NCBI GenBank assembly: GCA_016946835.1
Contig: JACVTC010000018.1
Coordinates: 531,501 to 595,500 of the forward strand
Direction of reading: 5' to 3'
Source: Neocallimastix lanati (nom. inval.)
Lineage: Eukaryota; Neocallimastigomycota; Neocallimastigomycetes; Neocallimastigales; Neocallimastigaceae
DNA length: 64,000 nucleotides
Shown: one piece after another, positions 34,341 through 47,065 of the stretch
Numbering within the stretch: the first letter of the stretch is position 1
Layout: each line of letters begins with the position of its first letter
Translations under genes and position numbers: made by a program
The notes under the pieces: generated by a model
Told to the model about the DNA's origin: nothing
The model's input: the letters and a program-made list of their open reading frames with translations, nothing else
Databases searched by the model: none

Positions 34341-34443
34341 AATTATAAAAATTTAAAAAATTAATATTCGATTTATTAATAAATAAGGTTTATAATAAAA
34401 ATTTTCAAATTTTTAAATTTGGACATTTTTAATTCAATTACAT

Positions 34444-34495
<52 letters not shown>
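34293..34495. repeat. Two long A homopolymers
   Basis: About 46 A at ~34,293-34,339 and about 48 A at ~34,446-34,493. Comparable runs occur at 33,437 (A), 37,149 (A ~34), 38,050 (T ~30), 38,423 (A ~31), 48,058 (T ~37) and 51,126 (A ~34). Confidence 0.9.
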
Positions 34496-34496
<1 letters not shown>

Positions 34497-34510
34497 AACA
34501 GGCCATATCA

Positions 34511-35400
34511 TTTTTTCACACCAAAAAAGTAATTAATTTTTCAATGGTACCAACTCAACATGAATTGAATTTTGATTATTCATGTATGATCAATTTCAAG
34601 AATTAATTTAAAAAAATTTTTTATGTTTAATCCTTGAAATTGATCATACATGAATAGTCAAAATTCAATTCTATTCGTTTTGTTTATGAAAACTTTATAC
34701 AAGTATCTCTTATCAATATATTATTTATTTATCCAATAAAAAAAAAAAAAAGAAATCAGTAAGAAAATTTTTCACACCAAATAAGTAATTAATTTTTCAA
34801 TGGTACCAACTCAACATGAATTGAATTTTGATTATTCATGTATGATCAATTTCAAGAATTAATTTAAAAAAATTTTTTATGTTTAATCCTTGAAATTGAT
34901 CATACATAAATAGTCAAAATTCAATTCTATTCATTTTGTTTATGAAAACTTTATACAAGTATCTCTTATCAATATATTATTTATTTATCCAATAAAAAAA
35001 AAAAAAAAGAAATCAGTAAGAAAATTTTTCACACCAAATAAGTAATTAATTTTTCAATGGTACCAACTCAACATGAATTGAATTTTGATTATTCATGTAT
35101 GATCAATTTCAAGAATTAATTTAAAAAAATTTTTTATGTTTAATCCTTGAAATTGATCATACATGAATAGTCAAAATTCAATTCTATTCATTTTGTTTAT
35201 GAAAACTTTATACAAGTATCTCTTATCAATATATTATTTATTTATCCAATAAAAAAAAAAAAAAGAAATCAGTAAGAAAATTTTTCACACCAAATAAGTA
35301 ATTAATTTTTCAATGGTACCAACTTAACCTAAAAAATTTTTTTAAATTAATCCTTGAAATTGATCATACATGAATAGTCAAAATTCAATTTTATTGTACA
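34511..35400 (+). repeat. 256-bp tandem repeat with built-in hairpins, 3.4 copies
   Basis: The anchor CACACCAAA recurs at 34,517, 34,773, 35,030 and 35,286, a 256-257 bp period. Each full unit carries a ~34-bp inverted repeat: TTTTGATTATTCATGTATGA and TCAATTTCAAG, then ~30 bp, then CTTGAAATTGATCATACATG and AATAGTCAAAATTC. The fourth unit lost the left arm. Units differ by a few bases and by poly-A length. Confidence 0.9.
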
Positions 35401-36340
35401 AAAATTATATCATTTTAATCCTTGGAAGTACATTTTATAACAAAATTTTAATATCAAAATATTTATACAATTTTTACAAACCTCATTCAGCTGAATTTTC
35501 AATCTTCAATTCAAAAATTTTTAATTTTTCAAAAATGTATATATTGTAATATACACTAATGTATTATGAATATCATGGATCAATATAAATTTTTCAATTA
35601 AAGTTTTTCATAAAAAATTTTCTCAATATTAATATTTTTTAAATAATAATTCACAAAATCAACACTTCGTTATTCAATTTTCTCATAAATTATATCATTT
35701 AATTTCTTAATATTGTTATATTATTTTCAATTCATTTTTAAATTACCTGGAATTAGATTTTTCTAAGGAAGCGTTGTCAAATAAGGGAATTACAATTTAT
35801 TTTTAAAACACCAGAAATTACTTTTCAAAATAATATTTCTGAATAACAGTACTTTCGTAATCATATATTAATTATTTCTAGGCGTGATGCTTGCACATGG
35901 TAAAAGGATAATTAATAAAATATTTAATTATAAATTATACTATAATTATTAATTAAAATTAGTCTTGACTTTAAATTTAAAAATTAAAAGATCTTCCTTA
36001 TATCTTTATAATATAAAGAGTTATAGTGATTCTGAGTACATTTTCTGAAAGTACTCTGAATAAGCTATGCAATGGTATGAAAATTATGCTCCTAATTTTA
36101 ATATTAAAGGAATAAAGGAATAATAATCATTTGAAAATGAACACTGATTTCTATTAAATAATGGATTCAATTAATAATTTTTATGAGTCAAAATTTAATA
36201 ATTGAATTTATATTAATAACAGTTACAATTCCGGAATAATCTTAAATAGTCTAATTAACTTCTCATTATAAAAAAATATTATTTTATTATAATAAATATA
36301 ATAAAAATATTTTTATATATTTAAAATTACTATTAATTAT
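35400..36340. other. AT-rich spacer without recognised features
   Basis: No coding frame above background. Weak unassigned stretches of mixed composition near 35,750-35,900 and 36,000-36,240 do not translate into anything I recognise. Confidence 0.5.
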
Positions 36341-36363
36341 ATATATATATTGAAAAATTAAAA

Positions 36364-36500
36364 AAAGTTTAAAATGTGAGATAAATTATATTATTTAATA
36401 GTTAAAAAAAGTTTAAAATGTGAGATAAAATATATTATTTAATAGTTAAAAAAAGTTTAAAATGTGAGATAAAATATATTATTTAATAGTTTAATAGTTA
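36364..36500 (+). repeat. 44-bp tandem repeat, 3 copies
   Basis: AAAATGTGAGATAAA occurs at 36,371, 36,415 and 36,459, each followed by TATATTATTTAATAGTTAAA. Nearly identical units. Confidence 0.9.
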
Positions 36501-36637
36501 AATTTTAATATATATTTATCATTATATATATTTAAAATTTATTATTTTTTTTAATTAAAATTTACTTTTAAATTTATTTATATATTATAGTTTTATTTAT
36601 TTACTTCTTATTTATTTAGTTATTTATTAAAATCGTA

Positions 36638-36799
<162 letters not shown>

Positions 36800-36800
<1 letters not shown>

Positions 36801-37147
36801 TTAATTTTATTTCTAATTTCCAAAATGTAATTTTTTGAAAAACTTCACCCGAGTTATAAATAATTTTAAAAATATATCACAACGAAATAATTTAATAAAT
36901 TTATATAAAATAATATAAATATATATTCCCATAAATTTATAAATTATATATAGAGCAATTAAAAATTTTAATCCTGAAATAATAAATAGGTTAACTATGA
37001 AAAATACACTATAAAAAAAAAGGAAAAAAAAAATGGATATAAAATATGTAGGAAAGTAGAGGTTAATATTTCTATTCATGTAATTGTTTATTATTTATTA
37101 TTTCATTGATCGTTAATTTTTTTTTTTCATTTTTTTTTAAAAATAAA

Positions 37148-37185
<38 letters not shown>

Positions 37186-38043
37186 ATAAAAAAATATTAT
37201 ACGACTTATGTATATATATAATCATTCCTTTTTTTTATTATTATTATAATATTTCTTACATATATATTCTTTTTTTTTCATTGTACTTCTTATATTTATA
37301 TATAATTTTTATTAAATTAAATTATTAATGGAAATATATATAAAATAAGAATTAATGCTGTTTGGTATAAAATTGCACCTAAATGCAGCTTGGTTTTTGA
37401 TGCTGATTTTGTACTAATTTTATGCTAGAACTATACTTCAATATAAACCACGTGATTTTAATATTATGATAATTAATTTTTTAGAGATATCATTACATAT
37501 ATTATGATTAATAAAGATCAACACGAACTACAATATATATAGACAATATAGTGTAATTTTACTTATAAATACTACATAAAATAAGAAAAATATTTATATA
37601 CAAGTATTTAAAATTATAGTTCTAGTTTAATAAAAAAAAGGTGTAAAACTGCGATAAATGATTAATGATATAAAAATAATATAAATGAAAAATCTTTATA
37701 TTTATCATATTATTTTATTTACTTATTGTTACATTTATATATTATTATTATATATTAAATATTTATATAAAAAATAGGAAATACATTCAATAAATATGAA
37801 GATTAGATATAAAAGATAAATACATGTTAAAAAATATATATGTTATTATAAGTTGCTATAACAATATTTCTAATAACCAAAAAAAGAATAAAAAATAGAT
37901 ATAGATATAAATATTAAAATATATTTAATAATTACTATATAAAACTGTTTTTTTTTTTTCTTAGAGGAAATACAGTATCTAAATTCTTTCAATTAATTCT
38001 ATTTCAAAGATGATTTATTAATAATACTTTCCAAAAACTTTCT

Positions 38044-38080
<37 letters not shown>

Positions 38081-38419
38081 ATTTTCATATTTTATGAAGC
38101 TTATGAAATACCATATTAATATTATTGTCATTATTCATAATGTTTTTTACACTATAATTTCTTATTAAACTAGTTTAATCATTTCCCAAAGTGTCGATAC
38201 CCAAAACGTTAAAAAAAGAAGAAATCTGATACAAACTCGAATAATAGTTTTTATAGAAATTATTAATGATGAATGAAAAAATTTAAAGGTCTTTTTGTCC
38301 TTAAAATTCAAACATATTTATTTTTTTTTATATTAATATAGAAATTCATATTTTTCCTCATATATTATCATTACTTTTCTGAGTTTTAATAATAAATTAA
38401 AATAATAATATTAATAATA

Positions 38420-38454
<35 letters not shown>

Positions 38455-38870
38455 CATATGTCAGATTTCTATTAGTATTATTAATATTAATTTTATATAA
38501 AACATATTACGAAATATATTATACTATTTATTTGATAATCTATGAAGTCTAAATATAACAAATTTAATAAAACATAACCTTCTTAGGATAGCATTAATAT
38601 TTAATAATATTCAATTTAATACTATATTAACAATTATATTTTATATTTAATCTTTTATATAAAATATGAATTTTTTTAAATATTAAGAAGAAATATTTTT
38701 ATTAATGGGAACTATTTTTAAAAACTATTCTTTATCAATTGTTAATTTTTTTAAAAATAAAAAATACATACATTAATAAATGGATGAATTAAAAAATAAT
38801 GAAGTATATTAATATATATTTAAATAATTAATTAAATATATATATATATATATATATTTATTATGTTAAT
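36800..38870. other. AT-rich gene-free stretch
   Basis: Homopolymer runs at 37,149, 38,050 and 38,423 and short TA arrays; the 88-codon minus frame at 36,813-37,079 is I/F/Y-rich background with no family match I can see. Confidence 0.5.
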
Positions 38871-40320
38871 AAATAAAGACATAATAAATAATAATATTAA
38901 GAATAAATAAAGTCATAATAAATAATAATATTAAGAATAAATAAAGTCATAATAATAATAAGAATAAGAATAAATAAAGCCATAATAATTAATAATATTA
39001 AGAATAAATAAAGTCATAATAATAATAATATTAAGAAAACTTTAAAAAACAAAAATAACTTATTATATTTAAAATTTCATTGGTTAAATATAAAATGAAT
39101 AAAAGACATAACTTTAAATACTTTTATAACACTTTTAAATGAATATATTTTAATTTTAGACTAAATATATGGGAAAGGTCTCTTTCACAATTTCTTAAGA
39201 CACAATCCATAAAACTGATAGAAGTTTATATGCTGATTTTTTTTTTAAAAAAAAAAATAATAAATATAAAATAAAAAAAGAAAATATGATCTTTTAACAA
39301 TCAATAATAGAAATTAAATATTATTTTATATATGCTTTTTCTTCATCAATATCAATCTAATATTATAGGATCAATTATATATATGATAATTTTTACAAAA
39401 AAATTAAAAATTTTATTAAAATATTTAAAAAAAGAAAAAAAAGTATGTATAAATATATCGTTTAATTTTATTATACATATATATATATATAATATTCTTT
39501 TTATAATATAAAATAAAAAGCAAAAGTGAAAATAAAAAAATAATATGAAAAATAGAAAAACAACAGATGCAGAAATTGAAATTAAAAATAAAATAATACT
39601 GTAAGTAAAAAATAAAAAATATAAGAAAAAATAAAACTGTTAAGTTAAAACAAAAATAAAACTGTAAGTAAAAATAAAAATATAAAGAAAGAAAATAAAA
39701 ATGCCAAGTAAAAACAAAAAAAAACTGTAAGTAAAAATAAAATATAAGAAAAAATAAAACCGCAAAGTAAAAACAAAAATAAAATTGTTAAATAAAAACA
39801 AAAAAAAAATGTTAAGTAAATATAAATATATATGAAAAATTAAAACTGTAAGTAAAATTAAGAAAAAAAAATAAATGTATAATAAAAAATAAATGTAATG
39901 GTGAAAAACTAGTAAAAAATTAAAATAAAAATAAAGTACTGAAAAAAAAAAAAATTAAATAAAAAAAAAAAGATTGAAAGCACCAATAAGATTAAAAATA
40001 AAAACAAAATATTGAGAATAAAAATGAAATATTAAAAATAAAACTGAAAAGGAAGTAGAAACTGAAAATAAAAATAAAAACTATAATAAAACTGAAAAGG
40101 AAGTAGAAACTGAAAATAAAAATAAAAATTATAATAAAACTGAAAATACGAATAAGAATATGACTGAAAAAATAAAAATAAAACTGAAGAAATAAATAAA
40201 TTTTATAATATAGAAAACGAAAAACTAAAGATAAAACTATAAATATAAATAATAATAATTATAATAATAATAATAAATAAATAAACTTAAACAAAAAAAC
40301 TGATATAAGGTAAAATAAAA
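38870..40320 (+). repeat. A-rich tandem arrays (AATAAAGTCATAATA and AAAACTGTAAGTAAAA types)
   Basis: 38,870-39,035: about five units of AATAAAGTCATAATAATAAT..ATTAAGAAT. 39,580-40,320: degenerate units combining AATAAAACTGTAAGTAAAAA and, at ~40,030-40,140, ACTGAAAAGGAAGTAGAAAC twice. The top strand is strongly purine-rich. No frame is open. Confidence 0.75.
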
Positions 40321-40535
40321 AAAAATGATTAAAAAAAAAATAAAAAAAAAAAAAAAAGACCAAAAAATTACAATTAAAGATATAAGTTAATAAATAAATA
40401 ATAAACAACTTCTTGTTTAATAATTATAATACTAAAAAAAAAAATAAATAAAAAGATTTGTAAGTAAGCTTCATGTTTTATATTTGTTTTAAAACATTCT
40501 TTAATTATACACCATTTCATACATATTTAATGACT

Positions 40536-40643
40536 TTGAATGATAAATCAATTACATAAAAATATGTAAATTATTATGAAATGTTAAAAGTTTAACATTT
40601 CATAATAATTTACATATTTTTATGTAATTGATTTATCATTCAA
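40536..40643. repeat. Perfect 53-bp palindrome with 2-nt centre
   Basis: Arms 40,536-40,588 and 40,591-40,643 are exact reverse complements by base-by-base reading (left arm starts TTGAATGATAAATCAATTAC and ends GAAATGTTAAA; centre AG). The transcript would form a 53-bp snap-back hairpin. Confidence 0.92.
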
Positions 40644-41071
40644 TGTTCAAAATAATTTATTATAATAACATATATGTTAAACATTTTATATATAAATTAT
40701 TTAATATATTTATATTTTATATATATGAAAATATGTAAATTTTTTAAAAAATAATAATATTAATATTAATATTAAATTTTATCGATTTTCTAAATATAGT
40801 AATATTAATTTAAAAAAAAATGAAATTTTTAATTAATGTGTATTGTGTATTATCTTTTAATAATAAAAATATAATAAAAAAAAAAAAGGGAAAGCAAATA
40901 AAAAAAATATTTAAATATACATTATCAATTTATTCATTAATAAGAAATAATTAATATATAATATCAATACAATGAACAATATAAAATAATATATATGATT
41001 TACTGATTCAATTTAAAATAATATTAATAATAGTAATAAATATAAAATAATTTTTTTTTTTTTTTTTTTTT

Positions 41072-41325
41072 TTTTACATTTCAATTATAATAATTGAACA
41101 AACCTTTTTTTTTATTTCAATTAGATAATTGAACAAACCTTTTTTTTTATTTCAATTAGATAATTGAACAAACCTTTTTTTTTATTTCAATTAGATAATT
41201 GAACAAACCTTTTTTTTTATTTCAATTAGATAATTGAACAAACCTTTTTTTTATTTCAATTAGATAATTGAACAAACCTTTTTTTTTATTTCAATTAGAT
41301 AATTGAACAAACCTTTTTTTTAATG
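41072..41325 (+). repeat. 35-bp tandem repeat with palindromic core, ~7 copies
   Basis: Unit is AAACC, a T run of 8-9, then ATTTCAATTAGATAATTGAAC. The core TTCAATTAGATAATTGAA is itself nearly palindromic. Preceded by a ~25-base T run at 41,050. Confidence 0.92.
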
Positions 41326-41899
41326 AAACTTAATTCATAAGAAATGTAAATATTAGTCACACCATATCACATCAAAATTTAACTATTATAAAATAATAAT
41401 TATAATAAAAAATAATAAAAAATAAAAAAAAAAATAAAAAAAAAAAAAAAAGACTTTATAAAAAAATAGTTATAATCCTTATTTTATTTAATAATAATAA
41501 ATCTATGAAATTATCAATAATACTATTATATGAAATTATCAAACTATATATATCAACTCATATCTGGGGAAATAAATATAATTAATTTTCTTTTATGATA
41601 ATTATATTATTATTATTATGATTATGATTATTATTATTTGATTTTTTTTTTTTTATTTCTGAAAACTATATCACAACTATAAATATAAAAATATTTCATA
41701 ACCTATTTTATATATTATATAACATTTTATTTTAATTATATTATGATTCAGTATTTAAATATATTCTTTTTTTATATATAATATTCGAATTAAACATAAA
41801 TAAAATAAAAGCATTACCTATTAATATTTTTTTAATGATATTAATAATTAATATATGTGATGACTAAAATATACTTTATTATACAGAGTACATTCATAA

Positions 41900-42040
41900 T
41901 TACAACTTTATTTATTATTATAAAATTATTCTATTAATAATAATAAAATAACTTTATAATAATAAGTAAAGGCAACATATTATAAAATTAATTTATTAAT
42001 AATAATAAAATAACTTTATAATAATAAGTAAAGGCAACAA
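41900..42040 (+). repeat. ~62-bp direct repeat pair
   Basis: TTATTAATAATAATAAAATA then ACTTTATAATAATAAGTAAAGGCAACA occurs twice in a row with essentially no change in the second part. Confidence 0.8.
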
Positions 42041-42299
42041 TAAAAAAAAAAGTATATGTTAATAATTTTATTCAACAAGTAATAATAAAATGCGTAATGC
42101 CAACTTCATACTTTAAAATGTTTTATATAAAATCATTTATCTATAAATAACAAATAAGAATAAGAATAAATCTATTCTAATCTATTGATATAATTTATTA
42201 TCTATTATATTTTTTTATTTATATATTTCTTGATAATTTTATAATTTAAATAAAACTAAATTTTTGAATCTATTTAAATTATGATTAAAATATTTTAAT

Positions 42300-42740
42300 T
42301 ACAAAAAAATTCAATAAATTGATGTTACACGAAAATAATCTAATTTAGAATTAATCAAAATAAATATAGTTATTTTAATTGGTTATATTGAACTACTGTT
42401 TATATTGAAATAAAGTTATTGATCTTAATTTCTAAATATATATTAAAAATATTATTAATAGAAAAATTAAAACAAAATTAATTATGTATTATTAAATATT
42501 TAATTAATATAATATAACACAAATAATTAATCTAAAAAACCATAATTTAAAATATTTATAATTGATAATTTCAAAATAAGGTTAGTTTTGAAATAAAGTT
42601 ATGACCTATCTATTAATATATTGAAGATTACCTTATTTATTTATTTATTTATTATTATTTATAGTTTTCAGTATGATAAAGAATTAAGAGTTTTAAAATA
42701 AAAAAAAAAAAAATAAAAAATAGAAAAAATTAATATTTAA
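42300..42740 (+). repeat. Dispersed repeat R2, copy 1
   Basis: Landmarks in order: GATGTTACACGAAAATAA, then TCAAAATAAGGTTAGTTTTG and AAATAAAGTTATGACCT (42,571-42,617), then GAATTAAGAGTTTTAAAATA (~42,680). The same series occurs at 46,870-47,065 and, inverted, at 53,725-53,930. Non-coding; element class unknown. Confidence 0.6.
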
Positions 42741-42784
42741 TTAAGGTATCTCTAATAATAATTATAAAAAAAGACAATAATTTA

Positions 42785-42950
42785 ATATAAATATAAATGA
42801 TAACCTCAAATAAATATAAATGATAACCTCAAATAAATATAAAGGACAACCTCAAATAAATATAAAGGACAACCTCAAATAAATATAAATGATAACCTCA
42901 AATAAATATAAATAATAACCTCAAATAAATATAAAGGATAACCTCAAAAT
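42785..42950 (+). repeat. 22-bp tandem repeat (ATAAATATAAATGATAACCTCA)
   Basis: About seven units; variants differ at the GATAACC/GGACAACC and AATAACC positions. Period 22 is consistent throughout. Confidence 0.92.
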
Positions 42951-43419
42951 TAAATTAATATAAAATAATTATAATAATAAGAATTAAAAAATTCTTTTTA
43001 TATCCTTATTTATTATAATTTAAATATTTAAAAAAAAAAGGTTTCTATTTTCTATTTTCTATTGTATCGCATCTATTTAAAAAAAAAAAAAAGAAAAAAA
43101 GAAAACCAATATGTTTTCTTATTAATAATATATCCTTTTATGGAAAATTAAGATATACCAAGATATAATTTCAAAAATTATAAAGATTGATAAATTAAAA
43201 ATTTTATTAAAATTCATTTATTTATAGAAAATCAAATATTTAAATTAATATATATATAATTGATTAATTTTTTTTTAAAATTATTTTTCCATAAATTTTT
43301 TATTTTTTTTGACAGTTTATAATGTACCCATAATTAATGATTATAATATAAACGAATATATGTATGAGCATATTCATATATTTAATAATTATTAAATATT
43401 AAATTTATATATTATTAAC

Positions 43420-43620
43420 TATAAATATAAATATTATTTATATTTATATATTTTATTATATTCTTATTGTATATAAACTTTAAGATAAATATAACTTAAA
43501 TATATAGATATAAATATTATTTATATTTATATATTTTATTATATTCTTATTGTATATAAACTTTAAGATAAATATAACTTAAATATTCTTATTTATCTTA
43601 AAGTTTATATTAAATATGTA
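43420..43620. repeat. ~86-bp tandem pair plus inverted tail
   Basis: ATAAATATTATTTATATTTA to AGATAAATATAACTTAAATA occurs twice (from ~43,424 and ~43,510). The end of the second unit is followed by its own partial reverse complement, TTATTTATCTTAAAGTTTAT, giving a hairpin at ~43,555-43,605. Confidence 0.8.
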
Positions 43621-45010
43621 TCATTATATTATTTATTATAATATAATAATTATAATAATTTATTTTATTATAATTAAATATATATTTTTGATATTATTTA
43701 TTATATAAATCATTATATTATATTCATATTTATTATTATTTTATATTTATTTATATGATTAAACTATAATTTATATATGTAAATCCTATTAATAACCATC
43801 CTTCACATAAATTATTATACAAAGATGGATTTGATTATTTTCTAGGATAGAAAATATTAATATTAATTAAAAGATAACTATACTAGTAAAAATTAATAGC
43901 ACATAAAAAGTCCCGCTTATCAATTGCCTTTATCTAAATAGTTACTCCATGATAAAATGTCATAATAAAAGTTATAAGTAAATAATTAAAAAAAAATTCT
44001 TTTAATTATAGTTTTAATTTTTATGTAATCATTAATAAATATATTTATTGATAATATTTATTATAAACTAATTTTTTTTATTATTATCATTATTATTGAA
44101 TATTAATATTAATCTTTTATTTTAATATTTTTATCTATTTAGATTATATCCTCCTTTATCTTAACTGTTGATATTAAAATATGTTCATAATTGTATTTAT
44201 TATTGTATTTATAATGTAATTTTATATAATTTATTTTATTGTTTGTAATTCATTATATTTAATTTTTATCTAATTCATATTAAGGAAGTCTTTTTCAAAC
44301 TATATAGATAACTTAAAATTCTTATATATTAAATCATAAATTTAATAAAAGAAAATGCATATTTTTATATTATAAATAATCATTTAAATCATTATTTAAC
44401 TGTATATTTAAATAATAAAAAAATATATACATTTTATGTATGCTAAACATATATTACATATCTTTATATTATAAAAAATCTTTAAATACTTTTTAACTGT
44501 ACAATTAAATAATAAAATATATATACATATATACTTATTATATATGTTAAAAAATTTTCAATTATCATTATATATATTAATATGATATATATAAATACAC
44601 AGCATTGTACATTATATCTATAATAATAGTATTAATAATAATTAAAAAAACATTTTAATTTAATAAAGATAATATAAATAACATAATGATAATAATATTA
44701 ATAAAAATGATAACGTAAATAATAATATAATAATTTAATAATAATTATTTGATAATAATAAAAAATAATAATAGCATAATAGCAATATAATATTAATAAT
44801 AAAAGATAATAATATATGAAGAAATAGAAATGAAAATAATATTAAGAGAAAAAAAATAAAATAAAATGATAAATAAAAAAATAAAACCATCTAAAAAAAG
44901 TTGTATTATCAAAATCCTAATAGACAAATTTCATTTATTATATTAATCTAATCTAAGAATAATTAATATTTATAATCAAAAGGGTTTGGACTATTTTAAT
45001 TAAAGAAGAG
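43620..45010. other. AT-rich gene-free stretch
   Basis: Short TA and AAT tracts. I see no coding or RNA gene signal. Confidence 0.5.
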
Positions 45011-45021
45011 TATTGAATCTA

Positions 45022-45196
45022 GGAACGTGGCTTGTAAATAAAATTATTTTACGTATTTAAACGCCCTAAATATTTAAATAAGTAAATAAACATATAAATA
45101 TAATTAAATGTTAATTTATTTATTCAGTATAATTTAAGCCACTCTAATATATTCAATTTAATAAAGTAAGCCATAATTTAAATAAAGCCACGTTCC
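45022..45196. mobile_element. Small inverted-repeat element (175 bp)
   Basis: Ends are perfect 12-bp inverted repeats GGAACGTGGCTT and AAGCCACGTTCC. The GTGGCTT core equals the inner part of the MULE ends at 16.73 and 19.09 kb (TGTGGCTTAA), and the right flank CCGAAATATGTTACATT resembles the MULE right end. Interior is AT-only with two further AAGCCA copies. Likely a MULE-derived MITE; no target duplication was found. Confidence 0.5.
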
Positions 45197-45640
45197 GAAA
45201 TATGTTACATTTAATTTAATTCCTTAACCCTTTCCGTTAATATTTATGATTTTATTCAAATTTTTTTTATTTACCAGTAATAAATAAATAAATAAAATAA
45301 AATTAAATAAATAAATAAAAACTCAAAAACTCCTAGCAAAAATTATTATATTAAAAAAAAAAATGTTAAGAAGCTAATTAGAGATTTTCAATCCAAAAAA
45401 TCAATATTAAGTTTATTTATTTAGTTATTAATTCATTTATACTTAAATTTATCCATTAAAATTATGGTTATTTATAATTAATAAATATATTTATCATTCA
45501 TTACCAACTGATAAATTTAATAGTTTATAATGAATCTTGGTAATGGTTAATAATTATTAAATAGAATTTTCCAATAAATATATAAATTCTATACAACAAA
45601 CAAAAAAATTGCTAATTGCTAAATATATTTATTTTACAAG

Positions 45641-45727
45641 ATGCACCTTGCGAAATGCACCTTTGTGAAATGCACCTTTGTGAAATGTACCTTTGCAAAA
45701 TGCATCTTTGTGAAATGCAATTTTCCA
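45641..45727. repeat. 15-bp iteron array, 6 copies
   Basis: Units ATGCACCTTGCGAA, ATGCACCTTTGTGAA (twice), ATGTACCTTTGCAAA, ATGCATCTTTGTGAA, ATGCAATTTTCCAAA. The complement is of the form GGTGCATTTCGCAAA, the same core as the termini at 16.7/19.1 and 50.5/51.6 kb. Two further GAAATTTTTCGAAATG-like units follow the A run (45,750-45,782). It looks like one end of an iteron-ended element whose partner end I cannot place. The 72-codon frame across it is a repeat artefact. Confidence 0.7.
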
Positions 45728-45939
45728 AAAAAAAAAAAAAAAATTTATATGAAATTTTTCGAAATGAAATTTTTCGATTTGCCATTCCCTGGTTTTTGTT
45801 TTATTTGAATAATAATCAGGAGATCTATTATTGATAACTATTAAATGTGTTATTATATTATTTTATTATTAATTAAAGTTTTAAATTTTATATGAAATTT
45901 ATTTATATATGTTAAAATTCTGATATATGTATGATAAAT

Positions 45940-46247
45940 TTTTATATAAATATGTAAACATTTTTTTTATTGTTTACATTAAATATTTAAATATTTAATT
46001 AATTATTATTAAAATGTACAATATTTACATTAATTGTTACATATAATGTTTTAATTATTTTTTGTTTATTATTAATTATATAATATTAAAACAAGGTTTT
46101 TATATAAATATGTAAACATTTTTTTTATTGTTTACATAAAGTATATAATTTATTATTAGCACGTACAATATTTACATTAATTGTTACATATAATAATTTA
46201 ATTATTTTTTGTTTATTATTATTTATTTAATATTAAAACTAGGTTTA
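45940..46247 (+). repeat. ~158-bp imperfect tandem duplication
   Basis: TATGTAAACATTTTTTTTAT occurs at 45,951 and 46,109, followed in both by GTACAATATTTACATTAATT, GTTACATATAAT and TTAATTATTTTTTGTTTATT. The second unit lacks ~12 bp. Confidence 0.85.
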
Positions 46248-46589
46248 TAATATTTATTTTTTATATTTAAATTATTAATAAATAAACGTTAACTTAATAC
46301 ACCTTTTATAGTATAATTAAAAAAGATTAAAAATCAAACTTATACATATAAAAAAAATTGTCTTACTAAATTAGTTTGACTTTTTATATAGCTTAAATTA
46401 ATACGAATATATATTTAAATGTATTAAATCAATATTATAAATTTAATTTTTAAATGAGTTATTTTAATTATAATATATTAATAATTAGAAAAAAATTTTT
46501 ATTAGAAAAAAAATTATGTAAATTTAATTTTACTTTTTTTAGCAAGTGACTTGATAAAAAGCTTAACTTTTAATAAAATATAAAAAAAG

Positions 46590-46632
<43 letters not shown>

Positions 46633-46711
46633 TTATCTTACATAAGAAATTAATTAAATGTATAAATGTAATAAATTATTAAACATATAATAATTAGATA
46701 CATAATACAAA

Positions 46712-46777
46712 TGAATAAATGGATGATACATTTTTAATTGAAAAAATATTTTATTTAAATTAAAGTTGTATCATCCA
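46712..46777. repeat. Inverted repeat around ATAAATGGATGATACA
   Basis: ATAAATGGATGATACA at ~46,714 faces TGTATCATCCACTTAT at ~46,768, with ~35 bp between; two mismatches in the 16-bp arms. Confidence 0.7.
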
Positions 46778-46869
46778 CTTATTCTAAATAATATATATAT
46801 TTATTTTTAAATAAAATAAAATTTATATATCTATTTAATTTAAATATAATTTTTTTTTTTGGCAAAAAT

Positions 46870-47065
46870 TGATGTAACACATAAAATTATAATTTAAATT
46901 TTAACAAATAACAATTAGTTATCTCAAAATAAGGTTCGCTTCGAAATAAAGTTTTGATCTTTTTAATATTTTTTTTTTTTTTTTTTTTTTTTAAATTTCT
47001 TTTTTCTTTCGATTTCCATTGCTAGAAGAATTAAGGGTTCAACTTTTAAATAATAGAAAAAAGAT
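46870..47065 (+). repeat. Dispersed repeat R2, copy 2
   Basis: GATGTAACACATAAAATTAT, then CTCAAAATAAGGTTCGCTTC and GAAATAAAGTTTTGATC (46,922-46,960), a T run of ~23, then GAAGAATTAAGGGTTCAACT (~47,024). Parallels 42,300-42,740. Confidence 0.6.

Noticed and set aside
41072-41325. CRISPR-like regular repeats
   Set aside because: Units are contiguous tandem copies without unique spacers, in a spliced eukaryotic genome. The same applies to the 22-, 39-, 44- and 256-bp arrays.
45616-45834. 72-aa frame with repeated CEMHL peptide
   Set aside because: The peptide repeat is the 15-bp iteron array read in frame; no other coding support.
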